DNA of 64,000 nucleotides from assembly GCA_011032825.1 (NCBI GenBank), contig JAADJZ010000011.1, forward strand, positions 1,178,001 through 1,242,000. Reading direction: 5' to 3'. Of this stretch, positions 22,174 to 32,430 are shown one piece after another (the stretch's first letter is position 1; each line of letters opens with the position of its first letter). The stretch comes from Massariosphaeria phaeospora. Taxonomy: Eukaryota; Ascomycota; Dothideomycetes; Pleosporales. The position numbers and the translations under genes are program-made. The notes under the pieces were generated by a model. It searched no databases. It was given only the letters and a program-made list of their open reading frames with translations, and was not told the DNA's origin.

Positions 22174-23988
22174 TCACAAAACCCCCACCGCAACCACAAT
22201 CCCCACCAGCACCGCCACCCCCTTATCCCCGCGCGCAGCGCCCGCCCTCGGCGCCATAGCATCTAACCGCGCATGCGCAAGCGAAGGCGTAGGCTCCGAC
22301 GTATACGCAAACGGATCATATTCGCTGGTAGTAGCGGTCGTCATTGTGGCGTTTGTGGACAGCGTCATTGTGGCGTTTAGGCCGGAGGAGAAGGTGGACA
22401 GCGTACTCGTGGTGGTGGTGGTGGTGTTGAGCGCGGACGCTGTGGACGACGTGGCGTTGCGGTAGGGAGGGAGGAGGGTGAGGGCGGATGACTGGGTGTT
22501 TAGTGTGAGTGAGGGGGAGGGGGACTGGAAGGCGGTGGATGCGGAGACGGCGGCGGCAGAGGAGGTGGAGGTGATGGTGTACGTAGCCACCACGTCGGCC
22601 GTCCGCGTACTAGCTCCAAGCTCAGGGGAGGGTGCCTGGATCGCAGTGGTGGTGCGGGAGGATGCCGCAGCAGAGGCCTTGACAGTGTACGACGTCGCTG
22701 CGTCAGCCAGTGTACGGGTTTCCGGCTTGGGGACGTGAGTTTGGGCCGCGGAGGTGAAGGGTGCGTTTGCAGGAGACGACGCGGCGGGTGCAGGCGGGGC
22801 GGGGGGAGCATTGATGGACGTAGGTGCCACAGCAGTGCTAGACGCCGCGCTCTTCGCTGGCACAGTGCGATCCGCCGTCTTTGTCGTCGTAGTCGTAGTC
22901 CTAGCAGTTGTTGTAGCCGTAGTCGTAGCTGTCGTGGTCGTTGTAGTCGACATTGTAGTCGAGGTCGTAGTCGGCGTCGTAGCCGTCGTAGTCGTCGTAG
23001 TCGTCGAAGCCGCACCCGTCTTGTCCTCCAGCAACGTGCGATGCCACTCGGAAGTCCGGCTCGACGCCGAAGAGGAAGCGGCGGGTATAGTTATGGTGGT
23101 AGTGGTGGTGCTGGTGCTGGGGGGGGAGAGGGGAGGAAGAGGGGAAGGTGGTGTAGGAGTACGTGTAGGTGTACTGGCGTTGGGGTTGGGTGTGGGTGCT
23201 GTGACCGAGCGGGAGCTGGGGGTAGACATGGAAATCGGGCTAGGGACCGAGGATGCCCTCGTGGTGGGATATGTCTTCTGCGGGGCGAGTGTATACCAGG
23301 TAGAAGTCGTAGCGGTAGACGGGACCTGCTCGCTGGACATGGTGCCATTGACCCAAGGAACAAGAGTCTGGGTTACAGACACCCTCGAGGTGGGATATGT
23401 CTTCTGCGGGGCAGTATCGAGTGTATACCATGTTGAAGGCGTAGCGGTAGACTGGACCTGCCCGCTGGACATGGTGCCGTTGACCCAAGGAGCAAGAGTC
23501 CGGGTTACAGACACCGTACCATTAGCCCTCATGCTCGTAGCATTCCCACTCGTCTCTACAGCCGTGTAACTCGTTATTGTCATTGTCGTCGTCGAATTAC
23601 TGAACGTCCCCCAAGCGAGCGTGGTATGCGGGTGAGGAGCATGAGTCCGGGTTGCAGACGCGGTAGTGTTGCCGGGTGTACATGTGCAGTTTCCACTCGT
23701 GCAGTTTGCACTTGGTCGCGTGGTGTTATGCATCGGAGGGCTCGTAGGCGCGGAAGCTTGAGACTGCGACGCTGTAGTCAAGTTATTGAACGGCCCCCAA
23801 GCGAGCGTGGTAAGTGGAGGAGCTGCGGTAGGGACTGCGGAAGCAGTAGCATTACCGCCTACGCTCGTGTAAGTCGTCGTCGTCGTCGTCGTCGAGTTGT
23901 TGAAAGGCATGCGGGTTGCAGACGCCGTACCATTGGTCCTCAAGCTCGTAGCATTTCCACTCGGCCGTGCGGTACTATGCCTTGTAGG
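22174..23988 (-). pseudogene. 3' half of a hAT-disrupted GPI-anchored Ser/Thr-rich protein gene
   Basis: This segment continues the reading frame of the 5' half at 27083-29931 once the hAT element (23989-27082) and one copy of the 8-bp target duplication are ignored. The frame is preserved exactly, and the joined residues match an intact internal repeat of the protein. It encodes ~600 residues rich in Thr, Ser, Ala and Asn-x-Thr sites, with long Thr runs. Two diverged copies of a ~45-residue unit (LxPWVNGTMSS through TYPT) lie at 23240-23500. The protein ends in a GPI-attachment signal: small residues near APRAGAARG, then hydrophobic VAVLVGIVVAVGVL and the stop at 22174. On its own this half has no signal peptide or start of its own, so a functional product from it is unlikely. 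Confidence 0.85.
23981..23988. repeat. hAT target-site duplication, left copy (cttgtagg)
   Basis: The 8-bp sequence cttgtagg directly abuts the left inverted repeat and is identical to 27083-27090 on the right. Eight base pairs is the characteristic duplication length of the hAT superfamily. Confidence 0.93.
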
Positions 23989-24150
23989 CAGACTTGTCAA
24001 CAATCCGTCCGGATTGACAGATTGATTGGACGGATTGATTAATAAGCAATCCGTCCAATCAATCCGAGACCTTGATTACTAGCAATCCATTCAATCCAGA
24101 GGTCCCAGATTGATTGGACGGATTGTTTACGGATTGATTGTTTTGCGTAC
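23989..24150. repeat. Left terminal inverted repeat and subterminal repeats of the hAT element
   Basis: The terminal 22 bp (23989-24010) are the inverted repeat. The next ~140 bp contain at least five copies, in both orientations, of ggattgattggacggattg-like or aatccgtccaatcaatcc-like motifs, for example near 24021, 24046, 24085 and 24109. The right end (about 26940-27082) has the same motif family. Confidence 0.85.
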
Positions 24151-24429
24151 AGAGGTCCTTCAAGATTCTAGGTGTTGATAGCTAGCGGAGGCGTAAAAAT
24201 ATAAAATATAATATACTCTCCAGTTCGAATCCTGTAAAATTACTTTCTCGCCCTCGCTCAACCGGCCGTATTAGGCCTAGCCGCCCCGGAAAATCGATTA
24301 CGCCGCCCCGAAATATCTCGCGACCCAAGATTTTCGACGCGCTGAGATTAACGCGCACTCACTACGTTCGCCCACACCCACGAAAGTACGTATGTTTATC
24401 GCGATTTTTCGCCCAAACTGACCTCGCAG

Positions 24430-26937
24430 ATGAATCAGCAGCTTAATGAAGTATTTGGGCGGGTCCTTGACTCCCAGTCCACGCAAAACGCCGCCGGCGC
24501 AGCCTCCTCGTACCAGGCAACCGATGCACAGTCAACATCTGACGCGCCACTCGATCTCGATCCTCTCGCTGTCTCTGCCTCCGCCGACGATGATGAGGAC
24601 TATGAAGGCCTTGTTTGGTCGCGCGTACCTAATTTACAGAAGCCTCAATACGCTGCTAAACGTGCCTTAACAAGCTGGGTTTTTCAATACGGCTGGCGCG
24701 TATACCATCGCAAGCATGAAGCGCTGTATTGGCTGTGCAAATACTGCCATATACACAAGCAAAACGGGCTGTTTAAAGTGGCAACTTCAACCTCTGCTAT
24801 CCATCGGCACCTCGAGGCGCGGCGACCTGGCCACGGAGTCGGCAAAGATGGCCCAATTCGGTTCAAGAAGGAGGCATCTATCATCTCCGCCCTACAGCGA
24901 CAGGGCGTTGATGTGAGTCAAGAGGTAGCAAACGCCGTCGCCGATACCTTTTCGGCGCCCGCTTTTCAGCAGGCGCTTATCGAGTGGGTGGCTGCTGATA
25001 ACCAAGCTCTGCGCGTTGTAGAGGTGCCTGCCTTTCGAGATATGATCAAGGCTGCTAATCCGCTCGCTGAGCGCGTTTTGTGGAGCAGCCACAACACTCT
25101 CCGGTCGCACATTATAGATGAATACAACGCCTACCTACCCGCCGTCGTGAGCTACATAAAGGCAGCCAAATCCGCTATACACGTATCCTTTGACAACTGG
25201 ACCTCATACGGCGGCAAACGCGCTATTACCGGAATCTGCGTACACCACTTGAACGCAGCGGGTCAACAAGTAGATTACTTCCTTGGCCTGCCGACGCTAT
25301 CGGGCGACCACTCTGGTTCAAATATCGCAGCAATCGTGAGCTCAACTCTCCACCGGTTTCATATACGAAAAGAAGCCCTAGGTTACTTTGTGCTTGATAA
25401 CGCGACAAACAACGATACTGCCGTCAACGAGCTAGCGGAGGAGTACGGCTTCAACCCGAGCCACCGGAGATTGCGCTGCAGCTGCCATATACTCAATCTC
25501 GCTGCCCAAAACGTTATCTTTGGCCAGGATCGCGACGCGTTTGAGAACTCGCAGGAGAATTTAGTAGTACGTATTGCCCTTTCCCTTCCTGCCGCCGTCT
25601 CTCGCGCAGCACCTGCTAACTCGCCCCAGGCAGAGGAACAGTACATGAACGAGTGGCGCAAAGCTGGCCCGCTAGGCGTACTGTTTGATGTCATCGCCTC
25701 AATCTGTACGCCGCAGGCGCGCGAGCTTTTGGAGGGATACCAGCGAGATGAGGCAACGTCGCTAAATCTCACGAACTTTACGCCAAGAGAACTCAAAAAG
25801 CCAGTCAAAACTCGCTAGAACTCTTACTACGATACGTTTGAGCGCGCCGTCGACCTCAGGGTGCCTCTGGACGATTATATGGGCTACAAAATCGGCGAGA
25901 GCAACCGCCCCGCAAACCGACAGCGATCTCGGGCGGGAGCTCGCCCTCCGGAGGCCAGCCAGCCACGCCTGTATATACGTGAGGGAGGGCTTACTGGCAA
26001 AGATTGGGCTACTATTACTGAGTATATCGAGTTGCTCAAGCCTTTCAAGGAGGCGACTAGCTGGCTCGAAGGTCGGGGCAAGGCTGGTCGCCACGGCGCG
26101 ATTTGGGAGGTTATCCCTACGTTTGAGTGGCTCCTCGCTACGCTACAGGCTCAACAGGATCGCGTAGAGGCAGTGGATTACAACGATCCTGACGCGCCTG
26201 AGGATCACGTCAAAACAAACCTCAATCTCGCTATTAGTAAGCTGGAAAAATACTACGCCAAATTCAAAGACGCCCCGGCGTATTACTGTGCCCTACGCCT
26301 CCACCCAGCGTACAAAAACTTTATCGATACTGCCTGGCGAGTACCCGCCGAATACGATGACGTAGATGGCCCCCATCCCCGCGAGGGGTGGCTAGAGGCA
26401 AACAACAAAGGCTTTCAATCACTTTGGGCGGGCGCTAAGCTAGCATCTAAAATCGCCGCCGCCGATTCAGCTACGCCGCCGCCTGCTAAGCGGCAACGTT
26501 TTGACTACGCCGTCAACCGTACTGAGTTTATGCTAGCCTCTATGAGAGAGGCGGAGATTGCGGAGGAGATTACTGACGAGTATGAGCTCTGGAGCGCGGA
26601 GAAACCAATTGATCCAGCTCACAAGCTTGCTCAGCTGCCAATTGCCTACTGGTTGTCAAAGGAGCATCAATACCCTGTTTTGGCGCGGTTTGCTATGAAT
26701 ATATTGAGTATCCCAGCCTCAGCAGCCGATTGTGAGAGGACTTTTAGTGAATTGGCTGATCTTTTAGGCGTACGGAGACTCAATATGAGGCCAGATTTAC
26801 TATCCGCTTTACAGAGCCTCCGATCCTGGAAACGCCTTGGGATTGAGCGCTTCAAAACGCCTTACAAACCTACGAACACGTACGATATCACTATCCATGA
26901 GATCGACGAATATATTGGGCAATTCACCAATAGTTAG
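24430..26937 (+). pseudogene. hAT transposase, interrupted by one in-frame TAG
   Basis: This is a single frame of 836 codons with one internal stop at 25816-25818 (codon 463). The first part (462 residues) carries a BED-type zinc finger: Cys103-x2-Cys106 with His125/127 in the WLCKYCHIHK...AIHRHLEARR region. It also has two RNase-H-like acidic blocks, VSFDNWTSYGGKRAITGIC and GYFVLDNATNND. The stop falls where hAT transposases have the Trp of their TRWNS motif, since the flanking residues are VKTR and NSYYD. After it the same frame runs on to the C-terminal hAT dimerisation domain (ILSIPASAADCERTFSELAD). TGG to TAG is a single G-to-A change, equal to CpA to TpA on the other strand, as RIP produces. 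No frameshift is present. Confidence 0.9.
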
Positions 26938-27060
26938 CTTACTAATCAATCCATCCAATCTATCAATCCGTCCACCCCCCAAATCCCTAAACAATCCATT
27001 CAATCCAATCCAGGAGAGATTTCTTGTCAATCCATTCAATCCGGGGACCCGGATTGGATT

Positions 27061-27090
27061 GGACGGATTGTTGACAAGTCTGCTTGTAGG
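27061..27090. repeat. Right hAT terminal inverted repeat (27061-27082) and right target duplication (27083-27090)
   Basis: 27061-27082 is the exact reverse complement of 23989-24010. The following cttgtagg (27083-27090) equals 23981-23988. Confidence 0.95.
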
Positions 27091-29931
27091 CTCAAATGTG
27101 TGCGAGTGCGACGCGGTAGTCCTGTTACCAAAAGGCCCCCAGATGGGCGTAGCATGTGGAGGAGCTGCGGTATGGACTGCAGAAGCAGTAGCATTACCGC
27201 CGAAGCTCGTAGCATTGCCGCTCGGTCGTCCCGCTCTGTAACTTGTCGTCGCGTATGTAGGCCAAGGAGTATAAGCAGGACTTGACGTAGTCGAATTCGT
27301 GACGGCAAATACAGATGCAGTGGCATTCTCCACTGCGCTCGTAGCATTGCCGCTCGGCCGCGCGGTACTATGCCTTGTCGGATTCGTGGGCTCAGATGCG
27401 TAGGAACGCGATGTTGTAGTGAAGTTACTGAACGGCGCCCCGGTGGGCGGAGAATGCGGACGGGGAGGAGTGAACGTGTGGACTGCAGGTGTTGTAGTCA
27501 AGTTCCTGAACGGCGCCCCGGTGGGCGGAGAATGCGGACGCGGAAGAGTGAAAGTCCAGACTGCAGTCGCAGTAGCATTCCCCGCCGCGCTTGTAGCATT
27601 GCCGTTCAAGGATCCTGTTTGCGCGGCAGACCCACTCGAAGTAGATGCGACAGATGCGGAAGAGGCGTTACTGTACGGCCCCGCTGTGGGCGGAGAATGC
27701 GGCCGGGGAGGAACAAATGTCCAGTCTACAGTCGCAGTAGCATTCCCTGCCGCGCTTGTACCACTACTGCTCGAGAATCCTGTGTGCGCGGCAGAGCCAC
27801 TTGAACTAGATGTAACAGATGCGGAAGATGCGTTACTATACGGCCCCGCGGTGGGCGAAGAATGCGGACGAGGAACAACGAAAGTCCAGACTTCAGTCGC
27901 AGTAGCAGTAGCATTATCCGCATTGCCGCTCGAGGATCCCGTTTTCTCCGCAGAAGAGCCACTCAAACTAGATGTGACAGATGCGGAAGATACATGTGAG
28001 CGCGACGCTGTAGTCAAGTTACCGAACGGCACCGCGGTAGGCGGAGAATGCGGCCGGGGAGGCACGAAAGTCCAGTCTACAGTCGCCGTAGCATTGCCGC
28101 TCGAGGATCCCGTTTGCGCGGCAGAAGAGCCAGAGCCACTCGAGCTAGATGCGACAGGTGCGGAGACAGTGTACGCCAAAGTCAACGGGGGGCTTGGTTC
28201 GCTCGTACGGACTGGTGTCCACGTAAGGATCGTATCGATTGATTCCGTACGGGTTGAATTCTTGGTGTGGATGGGGACCGTGGACGTGAGATTGCTGGAT
28301 GTCAAGACAGTAGTAGATGATTCCTCCGTCTGGATTGATTCCCCCGTATGCACAGGCACCGCAGACGTACCATTACTGGATATCGGGGCACTAGTACTCC
28401 GCGTGCTCGGGAACGTATGGTGTGGTTCCGGTAGCCCTGGGACCGTGGACGAGTCACTGCTAGGTGTCGGAACCGTGGATGTGCTGGTTAATGTCTTCGT
28501 GCGGATTGGTCTCCGCGTGTGGACGGGAACTGAGTGTGAGGAAGTGCTGGATGTCGGGAGAGTGGCGGTGTATGGCGATGCGGCGAGGGGAGATGTGAGC
28601 GAGTCAGGCGACGAGGACTCCACAGACTCCACAGACGGGCTGGTCGTGATATCATCGCTGCTCGGGCTGGGCGAAACCGTGCTGCTCGTCGAGCCTGTGC
28701 TGCTTGTTGAAACCCTTCTGCTCGTTGAACCCGTGCCGCTTGTTGAAACAGTGGTGCTCGAGGATGTGAACGCCGCAGACTGAATAGGAGTACCCTCGCC
28801 GCTTGCGCTTGTCAAAACCGTGCTGCTCAAGGACGAGGACTCCAAAGACTGAACAGGAGTGCTGGTCGTCGCCGCAGACTGAACAGGAGTGCCGGTCGCG
28901 ATATCATCGCTGCTTACGCTGCTCGAGAACGTGGACTCCACAGACGGAACAGACAGAACAGACAGGCTAGTCGCGGTGCCATCGCTGCTCGCGCTGGCCG
29001 AAACTGTGCTGCTTGAGGACGTAGACTCCACAGACAGGACAGACGGGACAGACAGGCTAGTCGTGGTGCCATCGCTGCTTGCGCTTGTGGAAACCGTGCT
29101 GCTTGAGGCCGTGGACGCCACAGGCTGAATAGAAGTGCCGGTCGTGGTTTCCTCAGTGCTTGCGCTGGTCGAAACGATGCTGCTCAAGGACGTGGACGCC
29201 ACAGACGGGACAGACAGGCCAGACGGGCTGGTCGTAATGCCATCGCTGCTCGCGCTGGTCGACACCGTGCTGCTCGAGGACATGGACATGGACGTGGACG
29301 TGGACGTAGACATCGCCGCAGCCATCACCGAAGACGCCTCCACAACCGAACTCACCACCAAAGACGCCTTCGTGCGCACCGTCTCCCCACCACTCATCTT
29401 CGCCGAAGAGCTCAAACCAACCACCTCATTAGTCACCGCCCCCAACTCCCCCACACTCTGCACCACCACCGCGCCAATAATACTCCTCTTGCGCACCCCC
29501 GTCCCAACCCTATACTTCAGATAGCAATGGCCTACCCCCTCCAGACCCTCGCGCTCTAGCGGCGCATCAAACGACACAGCCAGACAACCCGGCCGCGCCG
29601 TGCAGTGCGCCAGACACTGCGCCATGGTGGTGGCGGGCGTGGGGCTGAAGGCCGCGAAGTCGTTGCCGTAGTGGTCGGTGCCGCATTGCACGAGGTAGAC
29701 GGTGGGGCCGGAGCGCACGGCTTTTTGGTCGTAGGCGGGGCAGATTTCGCGGAAGTGTGGGCGGTGTTCGAAGGGGTGGGCGGTTGTGGTGACGGCGGCG
29801 GTGGTGTCTGGGGGTGGGTTGTTAGATGGGGGGATGGATGGGGGGGACGGGGTGGCTTGCTTACCGGTGGTGGATTGTGCGTAGATGAGGTTGGTCAGAA
29901 TAGCCAGGAGGGAAACACGGAGGAGCACCAT
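27083..29931 (-). pseudogene. 5' half of the hAT-disrupted secreted, PAN-like, mucin-type wall protein gene
   Basis: The start at 29931 gives a signal peptide (MVLLRVSLLAILTNLIYA). A possible 57-bp in-frame intron (29864-29808; GTAAGC donor, CTAAC branch, CAG acceptor) follows. Next comes a cysteine-containing PAN/apple-like module of ~100 residues (ICPAYDQ, VYLVQCGTDHYGNDF, MAQCLAHCTARPGCLAVSF, GHCYLKYRVG). Beyond it are ~780 residues dominated by Ser/Thr with Val/Pro, arranged in many diverged tandem units such as SSSTVSTSASSDGTTTS and VDWTFVPPRPHSPPTAGP. The organisation suggests a heavily O-glycosylated surface protein. Its GPI signal lies in the separated 3' half. In the present allele the frame continues 91 codons into the transposon and stops at 26809, so any product would be secreted but unanchored. 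The role (adhesion, shielding) is inference. Confidence 0.85.
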
Positions 29932-31419
29932 CTTGACGATGAGACTCGAAGTCGTTTTCTTGCTTGTACACTGGCCCCTTTTGGTGGGCAGTGACGAAGC
30001 GGCGTTATACCGAGTACCTCAGTAGAGCGATATCTCCGTGTATACCGTACAGCAGCTACAGTGACTACTCGTTCGAATACCACTGCTAGACGTGGTGAAA
30101 GCCTAACGTAGGCGTGAGCTCGTAGGGCGTGAGCTCGTAGAGCGTGAAAGTGTGAAAGTGCGAGGAAGCGAAGAGACGAAAAGATTTGCTGTTGGATATT
30201 TAAGCCCGCGCTCCCCTCTGTGTAGCGCTCTCCGAAACTATCAGCCGAATTCCAGACTACTAGCTTTTGCATGCCATCCACATGGTAGTTGCATCCCATG
30301 TGGACCAGTGGTACACCATCGGAGGAGCGCTCCAACGAAAGGACCCGTGGATTCCAGTTCGGTTCAGTTCCGTTTGGTTCAGATGCCGAAGGTAATGGCC
30401 TGGATAATCATATGTACGAGCGTTGGTCAGGCTTAGAGTTGGGTGTTCTGTAATCACACCAATATTGCAATCCACTGTGGCGGCAAGCACTAAGAAGATA
30501 AGGCGCCATACATACTGAGGACACGGTGTTGGGTAGAAGAGTTTAGGAAGAACGTACCGGCTTCTGGAGGATCCACCCAGAGTACGTTGTAGTCAGGCAA
30601 CAAGATAGAGCGCTCAGTGGACATAGGCTCAGCGTAGATCATACCGAAACATGTCCCCTCACTCTTTCATCTCTCCCTAGAGGGATCAGTCGCGCCGACA
30701 CCGAGTTGCCTCTTTATCAACTCCAAGCAGCAGCACATACTAACGAACGCTCCGGGTCAGACCAGTTTGCAATATCTCTTTCCAGTAATATTCTCTCACA
30801 CTTCGGAAACGGTAGGCTTAGCAAAATCGTTGAATGGAACCGGTAGCGACAACCACGCCCAGCAAAACTCCCTCATCGGGATAAGTATCCACAGATAAGA
30901 CGTAGGAACGTAAGAACGACCCCTAATTACTTACTCTTACTCTGCAATTCGTGGTCGACCTGGTCTCGGCTATTCTCGGGCGTGCGGAAAGACTAGGAGT
31001 TATCTCGAAAATTTGCGTCCCATCATTATTCACACCTATCGGATACCCCGATTACCGTAGAAAGTCGCGTTCCGCATGAAAATATAACCGAATGGTTGTT
31101 GGTGTGATGACGATAAAGTAGTACGGGACGCCCCTCATCTGGGACTGCTCTGTAATACTGAATTCACCGTTAACATGAACAGATACGTAGGATATAAGCC
31201 TGTAGATATGTCAACAAAAGGCCGGCATATGTAGCAATGAAATGCCAGTAATTCATGCCATTGAAGGACGGTATCGTAACAGTCATCTCCATAACCTGCG
31301 GATGCACCCCTGACATCCTAACCTGCACCCCCATGAATGCTTGGGTCCATGACCCATCTATCCCCAGTATCCAAAACCATCCGCCGAAGAGGATCCATTT
31401 CACGTTCAAGTCGCTATGT
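29932..31419. other. Intergenic, 1.5 kb; one coding-like minus-strand stretch
   Basis: I see no confident gene. On the minus strand, the interval ~30,640-30,548 and the open frame 30,490-30,260 could be two exons (donor GTACGT, acceptor CCACAG, phase 1) of a short protein containing STERSILLPDYNVLWVDPPE and ending TWDATTMWMACKS. No start or upstream exon could be fixed, and the stretch may be a decayed gene. The rest has many stops in all frames. Confidence 0.35.
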
Positions 31420-32066
31420 TCATGCAGAAGCGGCGGTGGTGTAGTTGGCCTTGATGGCAGCCTCGAGGGCCTTGGGGTTTGCGCCGACGACCTCGCCTAC
31501 TTTTTCGCCGTTCTTGAAGAGCAAGAAGGTGGGCATGGCGCGGATGCCGAGTTCTTGCGCAACATCGGGGACCTCGTCAACGTCGATCTTATAGAAGCGG
31601 GCATCGGGGTAGTTGTCGGAGAACCTTTGCGGCGTCAGAGGAGTCAACGCGGGCTGGTTTGGAGAGACTCACTTGACGACCTGCGGGGCGATGACTTTGC
31701 AAGGCCCGCACCAGGTAGCGAAGCAGTCGAGAACGAGGAGCGAGTCCTTCTCTTCGAGCGCCGTGTCGAAGTCGGCCTTACTGCATTTCGTATCGTGTTA
31801 GCCACCGGGTCGCAGAGGTGATGACGTCTTCGGCTTGCGCCTCAGACATGGCGGGGAATCGGAAGCACTTACGCCTGTAGGTTATGTACGCCCTGACCCA
31901 TTTTGCTTGTGATGGAGAAGAACTTGGGAGTGAGAAGCGGCCGATAGAGGGTCGCGTTGGTCGTGGAGGTGTTCGTAGCTGTTCGCAAGCGGGCAGATGT
32001 GAGTAGAGTTCTTCGGAAACCAGACATCGGAGACATGATATATGCGCGGAGAATCAACTGAGACAC
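31420..32066 (-). CDS. Thioredoxin with a mitochondrial-type leader
   Basis: This is a disulfide reductase with a complete active site. Exons are 32066-31873, 31780-31673 and 31624-31420; phases match and give 168 residues. The thioredoxin fold spans about residues 56-168. It has WCGPC after VLDCFAT, then [20 protein letters not shown], the cis-Pro motif [11 protein letters not shown] and a Gly-Val-Val strand. The first 55 residues are basic and Ser/Thr/Arg-rich without acidic residues ([16 protein letters not shown]), fitting a mitochondrial presequence. The internal ATG at 31901 (MGQGVHNLQ) would give a 113-residue cytosolic form of normal thioredoxin length, so dual targeting by alternative starts is possible. 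The two upstream ATGs (32066 and 32036) are both usable for the long form. Confidence 0.92.
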
Positions 32067-32156
32067 TGGTGAAAGAACGATTTCAAAGACTTGAGCGATG
32101 GAATGCCCTGGATGACAGCCGCCGATTACAATGCAGTGACCGAGCGATGCGCTGAT

Positions 32157-32430
32157 TCATGAGAGGGCAGGGAACTCGGCAACGGTGCGGGAGTCCCTGC
32201 GCATGGCCAGCGATCTGATGCCGAGGGGAAGATCTGGAAGCACGGACACGAGCAAAGAAACAGGGCGACTTACGAGATTCGAGCGTGCGGTATGCAGGAA
32301 TCAAAGAGGCCGGGTCTTCGAAGTAGTAGTAGGCGCTTCGTCGATGATAAATCGATCGCGAGGTAGGCTTGATTACGGCACTGCCAATGACGTGCGCGCG
32401 GCTTTGCCCAACAAAGGGAGGTGCGGCCAT
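32157..32430 (-). CDS. Possible small two-exon gene, 77 residues, unknown function
   Basis: I do not recognise a named family. Exon 1 (32430-32274) begins MAAPPFVGQSRAHVIGSAV and contains IYHRRSAYYYFEDPASLIPA, a composition unlike random frames here. A GTAAGT donor follows directly. Exon 2 most simply starts at 32233 after CCAG, gives LPLGIRSLAMRRDSRTVAEF and stops at 32157. An alternative acceptor (GCGCAG) gives another frame. The gene is 90 bp upstream of the thioredoxin start on the same strand. The short, basic, Tyr-rich product might be mitochondrial, but that is a guess. Confidence rests on codon character and the clean donor only. Confidence 0.5.

Larger units (their letters stand above)
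23989..27082 (+). mobile_element. Complete hAT-superfamily DNA transposon, 3,094 bp
   Basis: This cut-and-paste element has perfect 22-bp terminal inverted repeats (cagacttgtcaacaatccgt plus cc) at 23989-24010 and 27061-27082, starting with the hAT-typical CAG. It is flanked by identical 8-bp duplications. Within ~150 bp of each end lie many copies of an aatccgtccaatcaatcc-like motif in both orientations, which are probable transposase-binding subterminal repeats. The only long frame inside is a plus-strand transposase (24430-26937) with one in-frame stop. The element sits antisense to, and inside, the mucin-like gene. Perfect repeats and duplications indicate a recent insertion, or little decay since. 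Confidence 0.95.

Noticed and set aside
24222..24232. GTTCGAA B-box-like sequences at 24,223, 37,567 and 43,841
   Set aside because: None has a matching A-box, anticodon arm or acceptor pairing at tRNA spacing.
25861..26937. Second transposase ORF as a separate gene
   Set aside because: It is in the same frame as 24430-25818 and contains only the C-terminal half of a hAT transposase, so it is one gene with a nonsense codon.
27419..28783. Long plus-strand ORF (454 codons) opposite the mucin gene
   Set aside because: It is the antisense shadow of the Ser/Thr codon-repeat region; the Val/Glu/Asp-rich product mirrors the repeats. The same applies to the 22,735-23,569 plus ORFs.
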